A DNA stretch of 64,000 nt from a bacterium (lineage in GTDB: Bacteria > Desulfobacterota > DSWW01), in the NCBI GenBank assembly GCA_028277985.1, contig JANQFG010000017.1, positions 1-64,000 on the forward strand, in the 5' to 3' direction. Shown here one piece after another: positions 36,433-45,342 of this stretch. Positions within the stretch are counted from its first letter, which is position 1, and each line of letters starts with the position of its first letter. Below the pieces are notes generated by a model that saw only the letters and a list, made by a program, of their open reading frames with translations, had not been told where the DNA came from and did not search any database. The position numbers and the translations under genes were made by a program.

Positions 36433-38430
36433 CTACAAGGTAGGATCGACCTGCTTGATGTTCTGAATTAACGTCCGCAGGGGTTGGTTTGAGGGATCGA
36501 GTTCGGCGGCCCGTTCGAGATGCTCGAGCGCCTTCTTCAACTCCCCTTTGTTTCCCAGGTAGGAGCCGACGATGATGCGGATCCTGCCTTCCTGTTCGGA
36601 GGGGAGCCGGAATTCCAGTAATTGATCATAGACTTCCATGGCAGCGTCGGCGTCACCGATCAGGTGCAGGATCGCCGCGAAGCTGCTCAAGGCCTTGACG
36701 CGACCCACGGGCCGCTGCCACCGGGGGGTGGGCGCGAACAGGGCGTCGGATATCTTCTCCTGCCAAGCAGGGTATGTCCTCCGTGCTTTCGCTATTGCCT
36801 CTTCGTTGCCCTGGTTTCGCACAAAGATCACGGCAACCTCATCGAGGTAGACAAGCCTCCAACCCGGGTCCTGCATCAGAAATCGGATCATTCCGTGGCG
36901 ATTGCTCCAGCGATGGAACAAGAGGACCGTGTTGACATCGTATCTGTCCAGTTGCTGTCGCCACCCTCGAGGGTGTGAGAAGTCCTTGACGTATCTGCTG
37001 AAGAACTCCGTATCGTAGACCTCGAGGCGACCGTCGATGAAGACGCCCCCGTCCACCGCCGCATCCCATGTAAGATAACCACCGGCCGTGAGGTCGTTGT
37101 AGAGTCTCGGCTTCAGACCCGCCTCGCGTGAGAATGCTGCGGCGCGGATCGGAAAATTGACCTCCAGTATGCCGAGCCCGAATTCGCGGGTGGTGCCGTC
37201 CCTCCAGTAGTAGTTGTTGGTCGCCACCAGGCCGATGAGCCCCATGCAGGCGACCAGCATGACGGGCGCCAATACCCCTGAAAGCTTCCGGTAAGTATCG
37301 CGCAGGCCGCTCTTCGCTCTTCCGCCGATCAGGGCAAAGCAATACCCTACGATCGGGGCGGCCCCGAGGGCGAAAAGGCTCGTGTTGCGGCGTGCCATGA
37401 CCGACAGGTATGCAAGGCCGGCGAAGATGAGAAGCCAGGTCAGATCAAAGCCCCGGACCGATGCCTCCGATGAGCCCCCCCCCTTGTCAGGTGCGCGCCA
37501 ACCCACTATGGCCGCCACGCAGATGACCCCGATGCCCAGAAAGAAGAATGTCTGGAAGGCGCCGATCGAGAAGGTGAGGAAATAGTCGGAGAAGGGGCGG
37601 CGGAATTCTCCGATGGTCTGAAAAGCTGCGTTGGAGGTGTCGAATCGGGACATGAGCTTGAGCGGAAAGAGCAGACCGTCCAGGAAGTAGGGATTCAGCA
37701 GCGTTGTCAATGCAACTGCGCCGGCACTGATCAACAGTCTTCTGGTTGCCACCGGCCCGAGATCAGAGGCTTGTCGCCAACCTGAAGGTAGGAAGGGCAG
37801 CCTCGCGGCCAGAGCGCCCCCAACGGCGCAGCCGATGCAGAAAAGCCCGATGATGAAGAGAGAATGGCAATTCACCCAGAGAAGCATGATCGGAACCAGA
37901 AGCCAGAGGCCGCGGCCATCGTTGCGGCGCACCGTCATGAGAAGCCACAACACGGCCTGCAACAGGATGAATGAGACCATCTCGGGGCGGATGTAGAACC
38001 GCTCCTCCGCGATCAGGATCGCCCAGAGGCAGAGGATCGAGGCCGCAACCTCATCGAGCCGATGACGGAGGGTCCTCATGAGCAGCCAGACGGCCGCGGT
38101 GAAGGCGGCCGCAGAGGTGATGACGAGCAGGTCGGCCCCTCCGATGCCGTGCAACAGATAGATCATCACATCGTAGAGCCACTGGAGGTTGATCCATGGG
38201 TGATCCGGAACCGTAAAGGAGAGCGTGTCGGTGTCGGGGATCGTGCGGTTGTTTACGATCCAACGTCCCGAGGCGAGGTGCCACCAGGTGTCGAAATTGC
38301 CCAGGCGGCGGAACGCCAGCGCCGCCCCGACCAGGAGGGTCGCGGCCGGCAGCCACCTTCGGGCGTGCTCAGAGCAACGTGCGGCGATCGTTTCGCTAGG
38401 TATCGTGGAACCTCCGGGTTTCTTCTGCAC
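36433..38430 (-). CDS. GT-C-type integral membrane protein with C-terminal TPR
   Basis: About 665 residues. The first 450 hold about ten membrane helices. The N-terminal loop NFDTWWHLASGRWIVNNRTIPDTD is typical of bacterial GT-C-like proteins, and a soluble segment follows (LYNDLTAGGYLTWDA, FIDGRLEVYD). The last 60 residues make a TPR hairpin (GELKKALEHLERAAELDPSNQPL). It is probably a lipid-linked sugar transferase, but the acceptor is unknown. The frame is open far upstream, into the divergent gene's leader. GTG 38430 is the first sensible start before the first helix. The start is uncertain. Confidence 0.75.
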   Translation of the reverse strand: MQKKPGGSTIPSETIAARCSEHARRWLPAATLLVGAALAFRRLGNFDTWWHLASGRWIVNNRTIPDTDTLSFTVPDHPWINLQWLYDVMIYLLHGIGGADLLVITSAAAFTAAVWLLMRTLRHRLDEVAASILCLWAILIAEERFYIRPEMVSFILLQAVLWLLMTVRRNDGRGLWLLVPIMLLWVNCHSLFIIGLFCIGCAVGGALAARLPFLPSGWRQASDLGPVATRRLLISAGAVALTTLLNPYFLDGLLFPLKLMSRFDTSNAAFQTIGEFRRPFSDYFLTFSIGAFQTFFFLGIGVICVAAIVGWRAPDKGGGSSEASVRGFDLTWLLIFAGLAYLSVMARRNTSLFALGAAPIVGYCFALIGGRAKSGLRDTYRKLSGVLAPVMLVACMGLIGLVATNNYYWRDGTTREFGLGILEVNFPIRAAAFSREAGLKPRLYNDLTAGGYLTWDAAVDGGVFIDGRLEVYDTEFFSRYVKDFSHPRGWRQQLDRYDVNTVLLFHRWSNRHGMIRFLMQDPGWRLVYLDEVAVIFVRNQGNEEAIAKARRTYPAWQEKISDALFAPTPRWQRPVGRVKALSSFAAILHLIGDADAAMEVYDQLLEFRLPSEQEGRIRIIVGSYLGNKGELKKALEHLERAAELDPSNQPLRTLIQNIKQVDPTL

Positions 38431-38594
38431 AAAAGAAGGATAAGGGGACCAAGGCTTTGGTGTCAACAGAAGGAACGAGGGAGCTTGACGTTCCCCACAC
38501 GGCACAAGATAATCGGGTCTCGATCCTTCGGATGGGTCTGTTCTCCCTATCGGCCAACCGTGCATCCACCGTGTCCTGGCATACGAGGCACAAG

Positions 38595-40469
38595 ATGAAG
38601 AGGAAGTCGGACGAACAGGCGCGCCCTCCGGAAACATCCGATCGGAAAGATTCCCCCGGAATCAGGCTTCCGACGCTGCCTGCAGGCGTTGACCGCGCAG
38701 CAGGACCGGCGATGCTCCTGGTGGCTGCAACCGTCATGGCGTGGTGGACATGGGGCACCTGGCCGGACGTTCTGGTCGATTTCGGCCAACAGCTCTACTT
38801 GGCCTGGCAGATCGCTGAGGGCCGGGTGCTGTATACCGACCTCGCCTTCTACAACGGTCCCCTGTCTCAATACATGAACGCTCTTGCTCTCAAAACGTTC
38901 GGTGTCGGGCTGCAGACGATCGTGGTCCTGAACCTGTTCTGGATGGGCCTGCTGATCCTGCTTTTGAACCACGCCTTGACCATGATCGGAGGTCGTCTGT
39001 CCGCTTTTGCGGCTTGCCTCGTCTTTGTTCTCCTCTTCGGTTTCGGCCACTACGTGGGGATCAGCAACTATAACTACGTCTGTCCCTACTCGCACGAAAT
39101 GACCCACGGCCTGATCCTGTCGCTTTCGTCCATGGTATGTGTCTGGCACTCCCGCAGGTTCGGTCTTCCCATGCTGGCAGCGGCCGGGTCGTTGCTGGGA
39201 CTCGCGTTCTTGACCAAGGCGGAGGTCTTTGTCGCAGGTGCCGCCGGTGCGGGCACCGCCTTGCTCCTGACCCTCCTCGTACGATCGTCCGATGGCTCCT
39301 CGAACCTCACCAGAGCGGCCGGCTTCTTCACGGGCTTCCTGGTGCCCCCCGTGCTCGTTTTCCTGCTGCTCCGCCTCGGCATGTCCTCGGACCAAGCCCT
39401 CGCAGGGACGATCGGCTCCTGGGTCGCTGTCATGAACCAGGATCTGACGAACCTCGCCTTCTTCAGGCAAGGCATGGGGCTGACCGATGTTCCGGGGAAC
39501 CTTGCCCTCATGGCCGCCTGGGCGGGCCGGTATGCTGCCGTGATCATTACGGTCGCCTTGCTGAGTCTGGCGGCACGCAGATCCGTCGTGCGGGAAGGGG
39601 TGCTGACGGTTGTCACGCTGGTCGGTTTGACAGGCATCCTATGGGTCTTCTGGGACGGTATTGCATGGAGACACGCCGCCAGAGGTCTGCTTCCGGCCCT
39701 GCTTATCATGGGTACGATCCCTGCAGTTCGATTCTTCCGGCCCGATGGTGATCCAGGGGAAAGGGAGCGACTGATTCGGAGGGTCAGCACGATCGTCTTC
39801 GCTCTGGCGCTGCTCGGGAAGATGGCCTTGAACGCCCGCATATACCACTACGGTTTCGTCCTGGCCATGCCGGCGACCCTTGTCCTGGTGGTTGCCCTCT
39901 TTGATTGGATTCCGAAGGCTCTCAGGCAGTATGGCGGATCCGTCCTGGTCTTTCGCGCAGGCGCCTTCGTTCTTGTGGCAGGCCTTGTATTTGCGTACCT
40001 GAGTATGCAGGGGCAAATCATGGCCCGCAAGGATCGATGGGTGGTCGGCCCGGTCGGGGACAGGATGCGAGTGGACGCGCTTCGCGGAGAACTGGTCAAC
40101 AAGGCCCTGGAAGTCTTTCCGGAGATGATAGAGAAAGGGCAGACCCTTGCGGTGCTGCCGGAAGGCGTCATGCTCAACTATCTGCTGCGAAGATCGAATC
40201 CGACACCCTACACGAACTTCATGCCCACCGAGGTGATTCTGTTTGGGGAGAGTGCGATGCTCGAGGCATTCCGGGAGCACCCGCCCGACTGGATCGCCCT
40301 TGCCCACAAGGATACGTCGGAGTTCGGGTTCCGGTTCTTCGGGCAGGACTATGGGCAGGCATTGCATGCATGGATCATGGAGGCTTACCAGCCCGTGGGT
40401 GTAGTGGGCGCCATCCCGCTCAAAACCCATCAATACGGGATTCTGTTGTTGAAGAGGAAGGAATCGTAG
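38595..40469 (+). CDS. GT-C (GT39/ArnT-like) membrane glycosyltransferase
   Basis: The protein has 624 residues and about a dozen helices. The first external loop carries VDFGQQLYLAWQIAEGRVLYTDLAFYNGPLSQYMNAL, the acidic/aromatic pattern of RgtA/ArnT-type enzymes. They use polyprenyl-phosphate sugar donors. The C-terminal 120 residues are soluble. ATG 38595 is chosen for GAGGCACAAG ahead and because the upstream extension overlaps the divergent gene's promoter region. The next gene follows after 53 bases on the same strand. Confidence 0.8.
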   Translation: MKRKSDEQARPPETSDRKDSPGIRLPTLPAGVDRAAGPAMLLVAATVMAWWTWGTWPDVLVDFGQQLYLAWQIAEGRVLYTDLAFYNGPLSQYMNALALKTFGVGLQTIVVLNLFWMGLLILLLNHALTMIGGRLSAFAACLVFVLLFGFGHYVGISNYNYVCPYSHEMTHGLILSLSSMVCVWHSRRFGLPMLAAAGSLLGLAFLTKAEVFVAGAAGAGTALLLTLLVRSSDGSSNLTRAAGFFTGFLVPPVLVFLLLRLGMSSDQALAGTIGSWVAVMNQDLTNLAFFRQGMGLTDVPGNLALMAAWAGRYAAVIITVALLSLAARRSVVREGVLTVVTLVGLTGILWVFWDGIAWRHAARGLLPALLIMGTIPAVRFFRPDGDPGERERLIRRVSTIVFALALLGKMALNARIYHYGFVLAMPATLVLVVALFDWIPKALRQYGGSVLVFRAGAFVLVAGLVFAYLSMQGQIMARKDRWVVGPVGDRMRVDALRGELVNKALEVFPEMIEKGQTLAVLPEGVMLNYLLRRSNPTPYTNFMPTEVILFGESAMLEAFREHPPDWIALAHKDTSEFGFRFFGQDYGQALHAWIMEAYQPVGVVGAIPLKTHQYGILLLKRKES

Positions 40470-40522
40470 GTTCTTTGATAAATCTGTGCTGAAGACTCAA
40501 GACAGCGTAGAGGACTCTTCTC

Positions 40523-42472
40523 TTGCCGCATGAACGTGCAAGCCGGGAATCGCCGGCATGGTGGCGACATCTTCCCTCCCGCTCGTGGTTTCTGATTTCA
40601 TCTCTCACCTTCCTGGTGGTGGCCCTGAACGTTCTCAAGCCCCTTCACATCGATGACACGTATTTCTACTACCAGGCCAGACACATCGCGGAAAACCCCC
40701 TGGATCCCCTGGACGTTGAGATTTTCTGGTTCCAGTGGCCCAGGCCGGCCGCCGAAAGCACGGTGCCCCCGGTGGTGCCCTACTGGCTGGCTTCGGGCAT
40801 TCGGCTCCTCGGCGAGAACCCCTTCCTTTGGAAACTCTGGTTCTCCCCCTTTGTCTTTGTTTTCGTAGCCTGCGTGCACGCGTTGATGACCCGGTTCGCG
40901 TCCGGGCTGAGCGCTCCCCTGACGGTGATGACCGTGCTCACACCTGCCTTCTTGCCCAGTTGGAACCTGATGCTCGATATGCCGACGCTGACGCTCTCTC
41001 TCGCCTCGCTGGTATTGTTCATGAGGGCCTGCGACGGGGGATCGCCCGCCTGGGTGATCGGCTCCGGCCTGGTGGCCGGTCTTGCGATGCAGACAAAATA
41101 CGTCGGAGCGATCGCACCTGCGGTCCTGCTCCTCTATGCTTTCGTGTATGGGCGTCCTGGCCTTGGGCTGATCGCGGCCGTACTCTCAGCGGCCGTATTC
41201 AGCCTGTGGGAGTCGGTTCTGTTGCTTGTCTACGGGCATTCTCAGTTCATCTGGAGTCTGAAATACAGCTTCCCCGAAGCCTGGGACAAGCTCGTTCTGG
41301 CCAAGGGGCTGCTCATGACCTTGGGCGGAACGAGTGTCTGTGCTGCGTTGGTCGCCATGGTCGGACTCAAGGTGCCGAGGGGTGCAATCTACTTGTCGAT
41401 CGGGCTGGTGCTGGTCGGATACGGCCTCGTTGCCTTCACGCCCGCCGAACACACGGTGTTCGCAACATTTGGGGTCGTGGTTGCTGTGGGCACATCGGCC
41501 GCATTCTGGAGTCTGATTCGCTTCAAGCCGGGGCCTGCACCGAAGACGGGGGGAGGGGGGGCGAAACGGGAGGAGCTCTTTCTTGCTCTCTGGCTGGCCC
41601 TCGAAATCGTCGGGTATTTCTTCATTTCGCCGTTCTGTGCGGTGCGTAGAATTCTGGGCATGGTTATGGTGATCATGCTGATCGTGGGGCGGCTTTCGTC
41701 CGTGTTGTCGGGCAGGACTCACGAGAAGGTATCCGCCGTTCATGCGGTGGTGGTTCTCGGGACGGTTCTGGGACTCGCAATCAGTGTTCTCGATATTCGG
41801 GAGGCCTCTGTCGCGAAGTCGGCAGCGCTGGATGCGGAGAGATGGATTCGCGGGAAGGATGCGGAAGCTCGGATCTGGTATGTCGGGCATTGGGGTTTCG
41901 CCTATTATGCGGACCGTGCCGGCATGCGGCCGGTTGTCCCGGACCACTCTCTGATAAGACGCGGGGACTGGCTGGTGGCGCCGAATCGTATCGAAAGACA
42001 GGATATAGCGTATGAGGCCTCGCAGCTGGCCTTCCTGCACACAGAGACCTACGATGATCCCTTCAAGCTCCGCAGCGTGCTCTGCTTCTATTCCGGGATC
42101 GTGCCGATGGAGCATCGGGACGATTCTCGACTCGAAGTGTATGTGTTCCGTGCCAGATCCGACTATGTGCCGCGAACCGCATGGCATCCGTCGCGAGTAA
42201 CCGAATGGGTGCGAAAACGAAAGGCCATGACGTGGCGCCTATCCGCACTCCCCTACCTGACAAGAAGCCTGGGACACCCGGACGCGAATGTGCGGGCTCT
42301 GATGGCCGAGGTGATCGGCGAGTTGGGAATCGAGGCAGAGGCGGCGGTTCCCGAGTTGAAGAGATGCATGCAGGACAGGAACCCCGGGGTGCGGAGGGCT
42401 GCATCCCTGTCCCTGAAGAAGATGGGCCATGACGTGGCAGGTGCAGGGGGAGCGGTGCGAGACACGGAGTAG
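40523..42472 (+). CDS. GT-C membrane glycosyltransferase with C-terminal HEAT-like repeats
   Basis: The 649 residues begin with the GT-C pattern (LKPLHIDDTYFYYQARHIAENPLDP) and about eleven helices. A soluble portion follows (RIWYVGHWGFAYYADRAG). The last 75 residues are two HEAT-like helical repeats (HPDANVRALMAEVIGELG and DRNPGVRRAASLSLKKMG). HEAT units after a GT-C core are uncommon. The start is TTG at 40523 with AGAGGA nine bases ahead; no ATG is available before the first helix. It forms a pair with the preceding glycosyltransferase. Confidence 0.78.
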   Translation: MPHERASRESPAWWRHLPSRSWFLISSLTFLVVALNVLKPLHIDDTYFYYQARHIAENPLDPLDVEIFWFQWPRPAAESTVPPVVPYWLASGIRLLGENPFLWKLWFSPFVFVFVACVHALMTRFASGLSAPLTVMTVLTPAFLPSWNLMLDMPTLTLSLASLVLFMRACDGGSPAWVIGSGLVAGLAMQTKYVGAIAPAVLLLYAFVYGRPGLGLIAAVLSAAVFSLWESVLLLVYGHSQFIWSLKYSFPEAWDKLVLAKGLLMTLGGTSVCAALVAMVGLKVPRGAIYLSIGLVLVGYGLVAFTPAEHTVFATFGVVVAVGTSAAFWSLIRFKPGPAPKTGGGGAKREELFLALWLALEIVGYFFISPFCAVRRILGMVMVIMLIVGRLSSVLSGRTHEKVSAVHAVVVLGTVLGLAISVLDIREASVAKSAALDAERWIRGKDAEARIWYVGHWGFAYYADRAGMRPVVPDHSLIRRGDWLVAPNRIERQDIAYEASQLAFLHTETYDDPFKLRSVLCFYSGIVPMEHRDDSRLEVYVFRARSDYVPRTAWHPSRVTEWVRKRKAMTWRLSALPYLTRSLGHPDANVRALMAEVIGELGIEAEAAVPELKRCMQDRNPGVRRAASLSLKKMGHDVAGAGGAVRDTE

Positions 42473-42483
42473 CAGCCGTGCCC

Positions 42484-43836
42484 TCAGAGATAGCCGAGAG
42501 ATTTTAGCTTGTTGACGGTTCCCTGGTCCGGGACGAACGGATCGGCTTCGGCCTCGGGATGATCTGCGAGAAACGTCTGTAGCACGCCGTGGAGTCTCGA
42601 TCGCACTTCCGGGTACTTGCCCTCGACATTTGACAATTCCTCCGGATCCTCGGCCAGGTTGTAGAGTTCGATGCCCTGCAGCACACGGCCGGTTCCGGGC
42701 TCTTCCAGGCGATTGTAGACGAACTTCCACGCCCCGTGCGTCATTCCCTGACGGGAGAGCCCGTTCTTGATTTCGAGTTTCCCGTACATGGACTCGAAGT
42801 AGCAGGGCGGAGATTCCGTAGAACCCTTTTCAAACGCCGGAACCAGGGACTCCCCCTCGAAGGTGGTTGGCAGGGGCAGGCCGACCGCCTCCAGGATGGT
42901 CGGCATGACATCCACCGAGTGGCAGTTCCCCTGGATCCGCCGGTTCTCCGGAAGCCTTCCTGGAAATCGAAGCACAAACGGCACGTGAAGGGCTGCGTCC
43001 GAAAGCTGGCCCTGGTGGAAGTAACGGCCGTGCTCACCCAGACATTCGCCATGATCCGCGGTGAAGACCACGAGAGTGTCGTCGGACAGCCCCAGCCTGT
43101 CGAGTTCGCTTATCAAACGGCCAAGCTGATCGTCTGTGAACGCGACCTCGCCCGAGTAGGGATGTGGGAACGCAGCCCTGAACTTCTCGGGTGGCGCATA
43201 GTCATGGTGAGGGTCGAAGTAGTGGACCATCATGAAGAAAGGGCGGTCGTCCCGGTCGGCGAGCCAGCGAAGTGCTTCGTCTGTGACGATGTCCGCGGTG
43301 TTCTCGAAATTCGGCGTGGAATGCCCGCTCCAGTTGAAGGTTCCGTCCTCCCCCTTTTTCAAGCCCTGCATGGGACGTTCCGAGCGCATTTCTTCGAAAT
43401 AGGTGTCAAACCCCTGATTCGTGCCGAAACGGGAGTCTATCGGGAAGCCGGCGATGAAGGCGGCGGTTTGATAGCCCCCTTCTTTGAAGATCTCCGCCAT
43501 GGTGACGGCCCTTTCGGGAAGGGAGAAGATGCCGTTGACCCGGACACCGTGGGTCAGGGGGTAGGTGCCGGTGAGAAGGGTGCAGAAGGAAGGGAGGGTC
43601 TGGGGGACCGGGCAGATCATCTTTTCGAACAGGACGCCGCCCGAGGCAAGGGCGTCGATATTCGGCGAAGTCTCTTCCTGCCATCCGTAGCATCCCAGCC
43701 GGTCGGCGCGGAGCGTGTCGACCACGACCAAAAGGACGTTGGCGGGTTTCTCCCGGGCGCCCTTCCAGAGCAGCAAAGTGCCTAGAAGGGCCGTCACGAG
43801 GATGAGGGCAACGAGATAGAAGCGCCGATGACCCAT
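42484..43836 (-). CDS. Sulfatase-fold membrane-anchored protein (Thr at nucleophile site)
   Basis: The protein has 450 residues. One N-terminal membrane helix anchors it (FYLVALILVTALLGTLLLW). The sulfatase fold is complete: VVVDTLRADRLGCYG, PQTLPSFCTLLTGTYP, FTADHGECLGEHG and LKSLGYL at the end. At the modified position the sequence has T-L-P-S-F rather than C-x-P-x-R, so it is not a formylglycine sulfatase. It is more likely to use Thr as nucleophile, as phosphoglycerol or phosphoethanolamine transferases do. It is last in a run of minus-strand glycan genes and starts seven bases after the preceding stop. Confidence 0.82.
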   Translation of the reverse strand: MGHRRFYLVALILVTALLGTLLLWKGAREKPANVLLVVVDTLRADRLGCYGWQEETSPNIDALASGGVLFEKMICPVPQTLPSFCTLLTGTYPLTHGVRVNGIFSLPERAVTMAEIFKEGGYQTAAFIAGFPIDSRFGTNQGFDTYFEEMRSERPMQGLKKGEDGTFNWSGHSTPNFENTADIVTDEALRWLADRDDRPFFMMVHYFDPHHDYAPPEKFRAAFPHPYSGEVAFTDDQLGRLISELDRLGLSDDTLVVFTADHGECLGEHGRYFHQGQLSDAALHVPFVLRFPGRLPENRRIQGNCHSVDVMPTILEAVGLPLPTTFEGESLVPAFEKGSTESPPCYFESMYGKLEIKNGLSRQGMTHGAWKFVYNRLEEPGTGRVLQGIELYNLAEDPEELSNVEGKYPEVRSRLHGVLQTFLADHPEAEADPFVPDQGTVNKLKSLGYL

Positions 43837-43842
43837 AGGACT

Positions 43843-45339
43843 CTACCCTTTCAAGTGGAACCAGTTGTAGGAGCTCGAGAATACATGCCGGGTCATCACC
43901 CATTCGGAAACCGTGATGACAACGGCAACGAGACAAAGGAAGCCGAGCGCCAGTGCCGGCCTCTTCCTCCACGAGAGCAACCGCCCGACCCCATCGACAT
44001 ACAACAGCAGCAGCGGCACGAGACAGCAAAGAATCAGACGGCCCGAGGTGAAGTAGGGGGACTCTCTGGAGGGGTACCAGCATTTTCCGAAATCGAAGAC
44101 AACCGAAAGCGCGGCGAGTACGAGTACGGAGATTGCCAACGTCAGGAAACTCACGGTGAGCAGGAACCGATACTCCCTGCCCGTGTCGTCACGCCTCCAT
44201 ACGAGGAAGACCAGACACATCCCCAGGAAGATCGCCGAAGAGGCTGCGTAGAAAGTATCCAACCAGGGCAATCGGATGTGTTCGAGATTCCAGACGAATT
44301 CTCCCCTCCAGAAGGTAACGGTGAGTTTCTCGAGAAAGTAGAAGAGTCCAGTGATGCCGAAGATCGGATGATCCCCTATCTGCCCGAGAGATTTGGCGGT
44401 CCAGCCGAGATACTCCGCCTTGTGCGCTGACCCGGTCACATCGCCGAAGAGGAGAAGGTTCCTCCCCAGCCATAAGCCTGTGGGGATGAAGGTCCCGAGG
44501 ATCAGCGCCGACAATCTCGGCACGTACTCAGCAAGTCTTCCCTCCGCAAGGAGGTCCTTCACCTTGAGGAGTACAATCAAGCCGAGCAGGACGAGCACTG
44601 CCAGATTCGATATCTTCACGAGAAAGCACCCCGCGACCGCCAGGCCGGCCAGGGCGTGGTAGAGAACGGATCTCGAATGAAAGTAGAGCTGAAGAAGCAT
44701 GAGGAGCGAAATGGCAAAGAGGAGGGGGGAGAGCACGTCGCTGTTGATGGAATAGAATACGTCCTGCGGGAAGAAGGCGGTCAGAACGGGCAGGCCGAGC
44801 CTTTGTACGGGATTGTCCGCGGCGAAGGTCCGTCCGATGAGATAGGTTAGGTAGACGAGGGCGGCTACGAGGGGGACATTCAGGAAGCGGATCCAGTACA
44901 GGGAGTTTCCGCCGGTCAGTCCGGCGCTCCTGCCGGCCGCGGACCATAGGCCGGCGAGGGCATAATAGGCCGGAAAGGATGTGCTCTCGTGATTTCCCTT
45001 TCGGAACCAACGATCTGACGCTCTGTGGAAGTCCTGCGTTGAGCGCACATTCGGGATCTTCCAGGCAGGGGCCGGGATTCGGCCCTGCGGGAATTTCTCG
45101 GGACCACGAAAGTATTCCGGCGTGCCGTAGAGAACGATGAGTTCGGCAACCCGGCTGCTGTAGTTCGCAAGCTCTTCCCTGGGTACGTCTCCAACGGAAT
45201 ACTTGTAGACCAGATCGAAGTGCATCTGTTCGTCCACATTGTTGAAGAAGGGAAACGCAGCGCTGTACACGAACACGCGGACCGCCGCGAACATGCACAG
45301 CAGGAACACGAAGATCTGTTCTCGCCTGGCTCGATCCAT
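43843..45339 (-). CDS. GT-C-type membrane glycosyltransferase (DUF2142-like)
   Basis: This 498-residue protein has about eleven helices. It opens with a helix followed by FFNNVDEQMHFDLVYKYSVG, the N-terminal acidic loop seen in DUF2142-type GT-C proteins. The region HESTSFPAYYALAGLWSAAGR resembles the second luminal loop. It is probably a polyprenyl-sugar-dependent transferase; the sugar is unknown. The start lies four bases after the upstream gene's stop and its stop seven bases before the sulfatase-fold gene, so all three form one operon. Confidence 0.75.
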   Translation of the reverse strand: MDRARREQIFVFLLCMFAAVRVFVYSAAFPFFNNVDEQMHFDLVYKYSVGDVPREELANYSSRVAELIVLYGTPEYFRGPEKFPQGRIPAPAWKIPNVRSTQDFHRASDRWFRKGNHESTSFPAYYALAGLWSAAGRSAGLTGGNSLYWIRFLNVPLVAALVYLTYLIGRTFAADNPVQRLGLPVLTAFFPQDVFYSINSDVLSPLLFAISLLMLLQLYFHSRSVLYHALAGLAVAGCFLVKISNLAVLVLLGLIVLLKVKDLLAEGRLAEYVPRLSALILGTFIPTGLWLGRNLLLFGDVTGSAHKAEYLGWTAKSLGQIGDHPIFGITGLFYFLEKLTVTFWRGEFVWNLEHIRLPWLDTFYAASSAIFLGMCLVFLVWRRDDTGREYRFLLTVSFLTLAISVLVLAALSVVFDFGKCWYPSRESPYFTSGRLILCCLVPLLLLYVDGVGRLLSWRKRPALALGFLCLVAVVITVSEWVMTRHVFSSSYNWFHLKG

Positions 45340-45342
45340 GAT

